11,675 nucleotides of DNA, from assembly GCA_963933885.1 (NCBI GenBank), contig CAWVWF010000108.1, positions 1 to 11,675 on the forward strand, given 5' to 3'. The translations under genes were made by a program, and so were the position numbers. The notes under the pieces are model-generated. The model was given only the letters and a program-made list of their open reading frames with translations. It searched no databases and had not been told where the DNA came from. The DNA comes from CAWVWF01 sp963933885. Lineage in GTDB: Bacteria > Bacteroidota > Bacteroidia > Flavobacteriales_C > GCA-002722245. Positions within the stretch are counted from its first letter, which is position 1. Each line of letters opens with the position of its first letter. Positions 6,562 through 11,675 of the stretch are shown here, piece by piece.

Positions 6562-7569
6562 TTAGCCACCAATAGTAGTCATGCTTCGATTACCTTCATG
6601 AAATTTAGGGTTTTCAAAATCTTTAATACTTTCCATTCCTGATCTGATTTTCTTTTTTTGTAGAACAGCCATTTTAATTACTGGAGCTATTGGTTCTCCA
6701 TTTCTTAAACTGGTTAATAAATCTGATTCCCCAGAAGAAAACAAACAGTTTTTTAATTGTCCGTTTGCCGTTAATCTAAGTCTATTACAGGAATCACAGA
6801 ATGGATTAGTAACGGAACTGATAACCGCAAAAGAACCTTTGTAATTCTTAATCTTATAGTTTTTAGCCGTGTCATTTCGTTCATCATTTAAACGAATGAC
6901 ATCATCAGTAGGATAATGATTAAATACTTGGTCTTTAATTGCTTGAAGGGAAACTATTTTTTCAAGATTCCATTTGTTACCATCGAACGGCATAAATTCA
7001 ATAAATCTTACAGATACTTTGTTCGATTTAGTAAACTCAATGAAATCAATAATTTCATCATCATTAAAATCTTTAATTAAAACAGCATTTAATTTTATGT
7101 TAAGGCCGTTTTCAATTAGTAATAATATGTTGGCTTTTACTTTTGTGAAGTAGTCTCTCCTTGTTATTTTATTACTCTTACCTTCTTTAAGAGAATCTAA
7201 ACTAACATTAATATTATTCAGCCCTATCTCTTTAAAGAAGGGAATAAACTGATCTACTATAACTGCATTTGTTGTAATGCTGAGGTTAATCGGAAGAGTG
7301 GATAGTTGTTCTAAAATTACCCGAACATCTTTCCTTACTAATGGCTCTCCTCCAGTAATTCTTATTTTGGTAACACCATTGTCTACAAACTCTTTTGCGA
7401 TTGTAAAAATCTCATCGGCAGACATTAAATTACTTTTAGGAGAAAGGCTCACACCTTCCTCCGGCATACAATAAGTACATCTTAAATTGCAGCGTTCAGT
7501 GATAGATATTCTTAAGTAAGAATGCAATCGATCAAACTGATCTATCAATATGTTTTTTTCTTTATTCAT
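6562..7569 (-). CDS. moaA: GTP 3',8-cyclase MoaA
   Basis: Radical-SAM enzyme that, with MoaC, converts GTP to cyclic pyranopterin monophosphate, the first step of molybdenum cofactor synthesis in the cytoplasm. At 335 residues it is of usual length. The N-terminal [4Fe-4S] site is CNLRCTYC (Cys27, Cys31, Cys34), followed by RITGGEPL (SAM-binding GGE motif) and SITTNA. The C-terminal second cluster shows NPFCDSCNRLRLT and, after a spacer, NCLFSS. The protein ends in the GG dipeptide typical and required in MoaA. The start ATG overlaps the moaC/mogA stop by one base (TAATG), so translational coupling is likely. It is the last gene of the seven-gene Moco operon and converges on the ric remnant. 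No lesion seen. Confidence 0.97.
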   Translation of the reverse strand: MNKEKNILIDQFDRLHSYLRISITERCNLRCTYCMPEEGVSLSPKSNLMSADEIFTIAKEFVDNGVTKIRITGGEPLVRKDVRVILEQLSTLPINLSITTNAVIVDQFIPFFKEIGLNNINVSLDSLKEGKSNKITRRDYFTKVKANILLLIENGLNIKLNAVLIKDFNDDEIIDFIEFTKSNKVSVRFIEFMPFDGNKWNLEKIVSLQAIKDQVFNHYPTDDVIRLNDERNDTAKNYKIKNYKGSFAVISSVTNPFCDSCNRLRLTANGQLKNCLFSSGESDLLTSLRNGEPIAPVIKMAVLQKKKIRSGMESIKDFENPKFHEGNRSMTTIGG

Positions 7570-8480
7570 TACTCGTGTTGAGCGCCTTTAAAAATTCTGA
7601 AAATATGTAGGATCGCTGGGAATATAGAATCCATAGATTCTTTAGCACCATTTGTTGATCCAGGAAGTGCAATTACTAATGATTTACCAATTGTACCAGC
7701 AACACTTCTTGAAAGCATTGAATATGGCGTTCTCTCTTGTCCGTAACTTCTAATAGCTTCTTCAATTCCAGGAATTCTTCTATCTAATAGAGGGATTAAA
7801 GCCTCGGGAGTAACATCTCTATTTGATAACCCAGTACCTCCAGTATATATAATTAAATCAGCATCTTGTTCTTGAAAATATTTTGCTTTTCCAGCTATAT
7901 CTCCAACTTCATCAGGAATAATCACATAATCCAAAATTGAAACATCACAAGATTCAAGCTTTTTGATAATTGCTTTTCCAGCACGATCTTCTTTCTTACC
8001 AGCTGAAATTGTATCTGAACAAACGATAACTGCAGCAGTTAAATCCTTTCTGAATTTGTCTTTGAAATCAGATTTTCCTCCACGTTTTTCCAACAGTTTT
8101 ATTTGATGAATTTCAATCCCTTTATCAATTGGTTTAAGCATATCGTACATATTCAAAGCAACAATACTAGCACCATGCATTGCTTCAACTTCAACACCTG
8201 TTTTATATATAGTTTTGATTGTGCATTTGATTGTGATTTCTAAACCGTTAATCTCATAATCAATTCCAGTATACTCAATAGGAAGCGGATGACAATCAGG
8301 TAGAAGGTCTGGAGTTTTCTTCACACCCAATAACCCAGCAGCTTTACTCATCGCAAAAACATCTCCTTTAGGAACTGTTCTGTTTTCAATAGCTGTTATA
8401 GTTTCTTGCTTACTTACTACTACAATTGCTTGAGCAGTTGCAATACGAAGCGTATTTGTTTTCTGTGTAATATCAACCAT
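7569..8480 (-). CDS. moaCB: Bifunctional cyclic pyranopterin monophosphate synthase MoaC / molybdopterin adenylyltransferase MogA (MoaB)
   Basis: Natural two-domain fusion. Residues about 1-148 are MoaC: VPKGDVFAMSKAAG, CHPLPIEYTG with the conserved His, VEAMHGAS, and the C-terminal KRGGKSDFK carrying the conserved Asp/Lys region; this half completes cPMP formation after MoaA. Residues about 150-303 are a MogA/MoaB domain: VCSDTISAGKKEDRAG, IIYTGGTGLSNRDVTPEA and IALPGSTNGAKESM, which activates molybdopterin as MPT-AMP for MoeA. The 303-residue length equals the two families added together with almost no linker. MoaC-MoaB fusions are known in Bacteroidota. The ATG lies 2 nt after the moaE stop, and the end overlaps moaA by 1 nt. 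Having the first and fourth pathway activities in one chain suggests a shared assembly, though that is inference. Confidence 0.95.
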   Translation of the reverse strand: MVDITQKTNTLRIATAQAIVVVSKQETITAIENRTVPKGDVFAMSKAAGLLGVKKTPDLLPDCHPLPIEYTGIDYEINGLEITIKCTIKTIYKTGVEVEAMHGASIVALNMYDMLKPIDKGIEIHQIKLLEKRGGKSDFKDKFRKDLTAAVIVCSDTISAGKKEDRAGKAIIKKLESCDVSILDYVIIPDEVGDIAGKAKYFQEQDADLIIYTGGTGLSNRDVTPEALIPLLDRRIPGIEEAIRSYGQERTPYSMLSRSVAGTIGKSLVIALPGSTNGAKESMDSIFPAILHIFRIFKGAQHE

Positions 8481-8482
8481 AA

Positions 8483-8911
8483 TTAACTATTAACTTTCCA
8501 TTGGTGAGTTTGATCTTCAAAAATTTCTTTTCCGAAAATTGGAACATTCGCTTTAATTTCATCTACAACATATTCAATTGCTTTGTAAACTTCTTTTCTA
8601 CGAGGAGAAGAAACAAAAACAAACAAACATATTTCACCTGCCTTTACAGTACCAAGGCTGTGGTAAATATGCATACAGGTGAGGTCAAATTTCGAGAAAG
8701 TTTCTTCTCTAATTTCATGAAATTTTTCGTTTGCCATTTCTTCATGTGCAGTATATTCAATTGCATCAACAGTTTTCCCATCAATTTCATCCGCTCTTAC
8801 TTGTCCTAAGAAAATGTTATGCGCACCAATCGTTTTTTTTGTTTGGTGTTTTGCTATTGAATTAGCTATAAAGTCTGAAGATATTGCACCTTCTTTAAAT
8901 ACGTTTTTCAT
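8483..8911 (-). CDS. moaE: Molybdopterin synthase catalytic subunit MoaE
   Basis: Large subunit of molybdopterin synthase; transfers sulfur from the MoaD C-terminal thiocarboxylate to cPMP. At 142 residues it has family length. Motifs seen: GAHNIFLGQVRADEIDG, LEYTAHEEMA-like IEYTAHEEMA, IYHSLGTVKAGEICLFVFV, SSPRRKEVYKAIEYVVDEIK, and the C-terminal KANVPIFGKE...HQW. In the last motif one of the two lysines of E. coli MoaE (KTRAPFWKRE) aligns with Gly, while a Lys follows one position later, so the catalytic lysine may be shifted. Lies 36 nt after moaD and 2 nt before moaCB. Confidence 0.94.
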   Translation of the reverse strand: MKNVFKEGAISSDFIANSIAKHQTKKTIGAHNIFLGQVRADEIDGKTVDAIEYTAHEEMANEKFHEIREETFSKFDLTCMHIYHSLGTVKAGEICLFVFVSSPRRKEVYKAIEYVVDEIKANVPIFGKEIFEDQTHQWKVNS

Positions 8912-8947
8912 TTTGTTCTTTTCAAAAATTATTATTCTATTATGATA

Positions 8948-9181
8948 TCAACCTCCTGCGAAAGAAGGGAGAAGTGCTATTTTATTTGCAGAAACCTCAC
9001 ATTCGTTTGGGGAGAGGTTGTTGTTTTGAGCAACTCTAAAAGTCTTGCTTTTCAAGCTAGGATACCTTGAAAACAAAACCTCAAGTAAATCTGAAACCGT
9101 TCCGCCTTTAAAATTTATATCCTCTTCATTACACGTAGTAACTTCGGTTAACATCCCAAAATATTTTATGTTTAACTGCAT
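8948..9181 (-). CDS. moaD: Molybdopterin synthase sulfur carrier subunit MoaD
   Basis: Small ubiquitin-fold protein of 77 residues whose C-terminal Gly is thiocarboxylated and donates sulfur within the MoaD2-MoaE2 synthase. Begins MQLNIKYFGMLTEVT (first beta hairpin) and ends IALLPSFAGG; the terminal GG is the activation site. The usual helix is TVSDLLEVLFSRYP. Activation needs a MoeB/HesA-type adenylyltransferase and a sulfur donor; no such gene is in this window. Placed 15 nt after the TSUP gene and 36 nt before its partner moaE, so the two subunits are co-transcribed. Confidence 0.93.
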   Translation of the reverse strand: MQLNIKYFGMLTEVTTCNEEDINFKGGTVSDLLEVLFSRYPSLKSKTFRVAQNNNLSPNECEVSANKIALLPSFAGG

Positions 9182-9196
9182 AGTTATATTGATTTA

Positions 9197-9940
9197 TTAT
9201 ACGAGAAATAGTTTTAATACTGATATGATTAATACAAATACCAATAGGTATCTAAGACTTTTATTATTGAATTGTTTACTGCCCAGTTTCCCTCCAAAGT
9301 AACCTCCCACAATTGCAAATGCTGCAAGAATAAAAGTTGAGGTTTGAATGACTACACCACTACTTATTTGACCTATCAATCCTGATGCTGAGTTTACCCA
9401 AATAAACAAAGCAGAAACGGCAGCAGCTTCTTTCATTTTACCCCAATGTAAAAGAAGAATGATTGGAGTTAAGATAATACCTCCACCAATTCCGATTAAG
9501 CCTGATGCAAAACCTATTACTGCGCCAATCAATAATCCTTTCCAAAGTGTTACTCCTTTTGTTTTAGAAGAAGAATTTCCAAATACATTAAGCATTTTTA
9601 ATATTGCAAAAATCAGCAATACACCTAAAACCTTCTTGTATAATGAAGCATCAATTTCAATCATTCCACCAATGAATGCCATTGGTATTGAGGTGATAGC
9701 AAATGAAAGAAATAACTTTAATTTGAAATACCCGCCTTTGTAGTAATGGAAAAATGCAATAGCAGCAACGAATAAATTTAGCATTAACGCAGTAGGTTTC
9801 ATCACTTCTGGAGCGAATGAAAATAACGACATTAATGCTAAATAACCGCTGGCTCCTCCATGGCCAACACTGGCATATAGAAAAGCGACAACCATTAAGG
9901 CTATTAAAAAGAATTCTATGTTTGGGATTTCCAAAATCAT
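9197..9940 (-). CDS. Sulfite exporter TauE/SafE family (TSUP) membrane protein
   Basis: Integral inner-membrane protein of 247 residues, roughly eight hydrophobic segments, with the two-repeat architecture of the TSUP family. The first-repeat motif is YASVGHGGASGYLALMS (residues about 23-39), the second is SGLIGIGGGIILTPIILLL (about 145-163). TSUP members carry small anions or organosulfur compounds, such as sulfite, sulfoacetate or sulfur species; the substrate here cannot be told from sequence. Its position inside a molybdenum-cofactor operon, between a ModE-like regulator and moaD, suggests a sulfur oxyanion or molybdate-related substrate, but this is inference. The start ATG overlaps the stop of the regulator by 4 nt (ATGA), so the two are translationally coupled. 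Confidence 0.92.
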   Translation of the reverse strand: MILEIPNIEFFLIALMVVAFLYASVGHGGASGYLALMSLFSFAPEVMKPTALMLNLFVAAIAFFHYYKGGYFKLKLFLSFAITSIPMAFIGGMIEIDASLYKKVLGVLLIFAILKMLNVFGNSSSKTKGVTLWKGLLIGAVIGFASGLIGIGGGIILTPIILLLHWGKMKEAAAVSALFIWVNSASGLIGQISSGVVIQTSTFILAAFAIVGGYFGGKLGSKQFNNKSLRYLLVFVLIISVLKLFLV

Positions 9941-10275
9941 AGGTTATCTAACTTCTTAAGTTGTTCGTCAAGAAAAACCCAACAATTACTGTTTATATCA
10001 TCAAAAATGGCCATTAGTTTTTTTCCGTAAGTTGTTATTTTTGCACCACCACCACCTTGTCCACCAACAACTTTTGTAATGACTTCTTCTTTTGCAGATT
10101 TATTGATGCTGTCAACCATTGTCCAAGCTTTTTTGTAAGACATTTTTAATTCCTTAGCTGCTTTAGATAATGATCCTGTTTTTTCTATTTCTTTAAGTAA
10201 TTGAACTCTTCCTTCCCCTAACAAAACGTTATTGTTAGTTTCAATCCAAATCCTACTTTTTATTTTGTAACTCAT
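9937..10275 (-). CDS. ModE N-terminal-like winged-helix transcriptional regulator
   Basis: Stand-alone 112-residue LysR-type winged-helix domain matching the DNA-binding half of ModE. Visible are LLKEIEKTGSLSKAAKELKMSYKKAW (residues about 26-51; helix-turn-helix with the SLSKAAKELKMSYKKAW core), a wing rich in glycine (VVGGQGGGGAKIT, about 69-81) and a terminal helix ending in DEQLKKLDNL. The molybdate-binding Mop/TOBE domains of full ModE (about 260 residues) are absent, so how it would sense molybdate is unclear; the terminal helix may mediate dimerisation. Single-domain homologues of this type are common in bacteria. It lies 6 nt after moeA and overlaps the TSUP gene by 4 nt. A role in regulating this operon or molybdate uptake is likely but inferred. 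Confidence 0.9.
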   Translation of the reverse strand: MSYKIKSRIWIETNNNVLLGEGRVQLLKEIEKTGSLSKAAKELKMSYKKAWTMVDSINKSAKEEVITKVVGGQGGGGAKITTYGKKLMAIFDDINSNCWVFLDEQLKKLDNL

Positions 10276-10281
10276 AGTATT

Positions 10282-11466
10282 CTAATAAATAGTTGGGAAT
10301 AAAATTAGATTTACGGAATCGTTAATTTTTACTTCCATTTCATTTTCTTCTAAATAAACAAATGTGTTTGCCAATGAGAAAGTTTGTAGCATTGCTGAAC
10401 TCTGACCTTCAAGAATACTTACTTCATTGTTATTATAGATTGCTTTTAAGAATTGAGATCTGTTCCCTTTTTTTATATAGTCAGAAGTAGATTTAGCAGT
10501 AGTTTTAATGAGTTGAAAGTTAATGTTCCCTTCAAGTTTTTTGATCGCTTTTAGAGCGTATATGTAAAAACAAGTTAGTGCCGCAGCAGGATTTCCTGGT
10601 AGGGCAAAAACTAAAGTGTTATTCTTTTTCCCGAACAATAAAGGTTTGCCCGGCTTTTGTTTTATTTTATAAAAAACCTCTTCAACTTGAAGCGCTTCAA
10701 GAGCCTTTCCAACAAAGTCATAATCACCTACAGAAATACCTCCAGAGATTAATACAACGTCATGATTATCAATAACCTCTTTTAATAAAGTTAAGGTACT
10801 GTCATAATCATCTTTAACCTTATAGTTTGTAACGTTAGTGTAATTTAAATCCTTTAAAGTTGATTCTAGCATCAAACTATTACTCTCGTAAATCTGTCCG
10901 TATTCTAATTCATTTCCTGGTTTAATTAATTCATTTCCAGTTGCGATAATCGCTATAGATGGTTTCTTGTAAACTGGAATCTTTACAATTCCAAGTGATG
11001 CTAAGAAACCAACTGAAGCAGATGAAATAACAGTCCCTTTCTTTAATGCAATTTGATCTTGTTTTACCTGTTCACCATGTGGACGAATATTGGCATTCAA
11101 TGCAATTTCACCTTCTATGATAATTTGGCTTTTATTAGCAGTTGTTTTTTCTTGCATTATAACTGCATTTGCCGTTTCAGGAACAGGAGCTCCAGTGAAA
11201 ATTCTTACGCATTCTCCTTTTTGTAAAACTGGTTGTGCATTATCTCCGGCTTTTACTTCGGAAATCATATTATATGATTTTTCGTCGTGTAAATTCAAAG
11301 CATAGCCATCCATTGCACTTTGGTTAAATGGCGGCATGTTTATCGGTGATTTTATGTCTTCAGATAAGACTCTTCCAGTAGCGTTGATAGTACTAACTGT
11401 TTCATTATCCGTGAATTGAGATATTGAATTATCTACCTTGTTAAGTGCTGTTTTTACTGAGATCAT
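10282..11466 (-). CDS. moeA: Molybdopterin molybdotransferase MoeA
   Basis: Inserts molybdate into adenylylated molybdopterin, releasing AMP and forming active Mo-cofactor. 394 residues, family length. Domain order is typical: N-terminal region with MPPFNQSAMDGYAL (about 44-57), VRIFTGAPVPETANAVIMQE (about 86-105), RPHGEQVK, then the MogA-like catalytic domain with IIATGNEL, LISGGISVGDYDFV and FALPGNPAA, and a C-terminal beta domain. No key motif is missing. It is the promoter-proximal gene of the seven-gene Moco operon; an FNR-like palindrome lies 54-65 nt upstream of its ATG (11466), and a weak -7 element TATCTTCG reads on the minus strand at 11495-11488. Confidence 0.97.
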   Translation of the reverse strand: MISVKTALNKVDNSISQFTDNETVSTINATGRVLSEDIKSPINMPPFNQSAMDGYALNLHDEKSYNMISEVKAGDNAQPVLQKGECVRIFTGAPVPETANAVIMQEKTTANKSQIIIEGEIALNANIRPHGEQVKQDQIALKKGTVISSASVGFLASLGIVKIPVYKKPSIAIIATGNELIKPGNELEYGQIYESNSLMLESTLKDLNYTNVTNYKVKDDYDSTLTLLKEVIDNHDVVLISGGISVGDYDFVGKALEALQVEEVFYKIKQKPGKPLLFGKKNNTLVFALPGNPAAALTCFYIYALKAIKKLEGNINFQLIKTTAKSTSDYIKKGNRSQFLKAIYNNNEVSILEGQSSAMLQTFSLANTFVYLEENEMEVKINDSVNLILFPTIY

Positions 11467-11519
11467 TTGATAAGCGTTGTTTCCTCGCGAAGATAGCGCT
11501 TCTTTGGGTTAATAAAACA

Positions 11520-11531
11520 TGATTAATATCA
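11520..11531. promoter_or_regulatory. FNR/DNR-like operator between moeA and the divergent gene
   Basis: TGATTAATATCA is a perfect palindrome of the form TGAT-N4-ATCA, the core of the FNR/DNR consensus TTGAT-N4-ATCAA (outer bases differ: A and G). The centre is at 11525.5. Taking the weak -7 box TATCTTCG (minus strand, 11495-11488) the site would be about 43 nt upstream of the moeA start point, close to the -41.5 of activator class II sites. Taking TAATTTTC (11551-11558) it would be about 39 nt upstream of a rightward start. It suggests anaerobic or NO-responsive control by a CRP/FNR-family protein. Confidence 0.5.
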
Positions 11532-11612
11532 GATTGCTAGTTAAATCATATAATTTTCTAAGGTCATAGCGGTGTGTACCTTTAGTTAAATGCACAAATC
11601 AAATCATTGACT

Positions 11613-11675
11613 ATGCCTATTAAAAGTTATTTAGCCTATCCATTAGAAGGGAAAAAAGCGACTTTAATCAACGTA
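11613..11675 (+). CDS. Possible NapD, periplasmic nitrate reductase chaperone (3' truncated by window)
   Basis: Only 21 codons are visible (ATG at 11613, MPIKSYLAYPLEGKK, then ATLINV at the window edge), so identification is tentative. The pattern of a short beta strand (SYLAYPLE) leading into a helix starting ATLINV matches the opening of NapD-type proteins, which bind the twin-arginine signal of NapA during maturation; I base this on general resemblance, not a full alignment. Context supports it: it diverges from a Mo-cofactor operon and shares an FNR-like site with it. Candidate promoters are TAATTTTC (11551-11558) and TACCTTTA (11577-11584), both one base from TAnnTTTG. No clear ribosome site. 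It could be another small protein. Confidence 0.45.
   Translation, partial: MPIKSYLAYPLEGKKATLINV

Noticed and set aside
8501..8809. Plus-strand 102-residue open frame over moaE, and similar long antisense frames at 757-1071, 9045-9302 and 9459-9743
   Set aside because: All are antisense to clear genes and resemble no family; such frames are expected in AT-rich sequence.
1..11675. CRISPR array, tRNA, rRNA, phage or toxin-antitoxin genes
   Set aside because: No regularly spaced repeats, cloverleaf, ribosomal sequence or matching protein motifs were found on either strand.

Overview
The window looks like a chromosomal segment of a low-GC Bacteroidota bacterium, probably Flavobacteriales. Three things point there: the protein sequences, the MoaC-MogA fusion, and promoters of the Bacteroidota type (a -7 element TAnnTTTG, with an exact match before lgt). 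No taxon below this can be supported from the sequence alone.

Left part (1-4066). This holds housekeeping genes: the C-terminal half of dnaE (cut by the window edge), lgt, and, on the minus strand, xth (exonuclease III) and a single-domain response regulator. The dnaE-lgt gap (1659-1927) is not empty. It contains a nested set of inverted repeats followed by a hairpin and T-run, and then a separate lgt promoter, so it is a candidate small structured RNA gene (6S-like is one possibility).

Middle part (4067-6442). Two adjacent plus-strand genes are broken. The first is an outer-membrane beta-barrel of the alginate-export type. It carries two frameshifts, two TAG codons where Trp is expected, and a 218-bp insertion. 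The insertion has 12-bp perfect (about 21-bp imperfect) terminal inverted repeats and an exact 10-bp target duplication, so it is a non-coding MITE-like element. The second is ric (scdA/ytfE type, di-iron repair of nitrosatively damaged Fe-S clusters), split by a TAA exactly between its N-terminal cysteine domain and its hemerythrin domain.

Right part (6562-11466, minus strand). A compact seven-gene operon, moeA - ModE-like HTH - TSUP transporter - moaD - moaE - moaC/mogA fusion - moaA, with overlaps or gaps of 36 nt or less. It covers molybdenum-cofactor synthesis from GTP (MoaA, MoaC) through molybdopterin (MoaD, MoaE) to adenylylation and Mo insertion (Mog domain, MoeA). No MoeB/HesA-type activating enzyme for MoaD and no MobA is present here.

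Right edge (11467-11675). Divergent from moeA, a plus-strand gene begins that may be napD (periplasmic nitrate reductase chaperone). The shared intergenic region holds a perfect FNR/DNR-like palindrome, TGAT-N4-ATCA, suitably placed to activate both sides. Together the region suggests an anaerobic nitrate-respiration locus in which cofactor synthesis is intact while the adjacent porin and NO-damage-repair genes are decaying.
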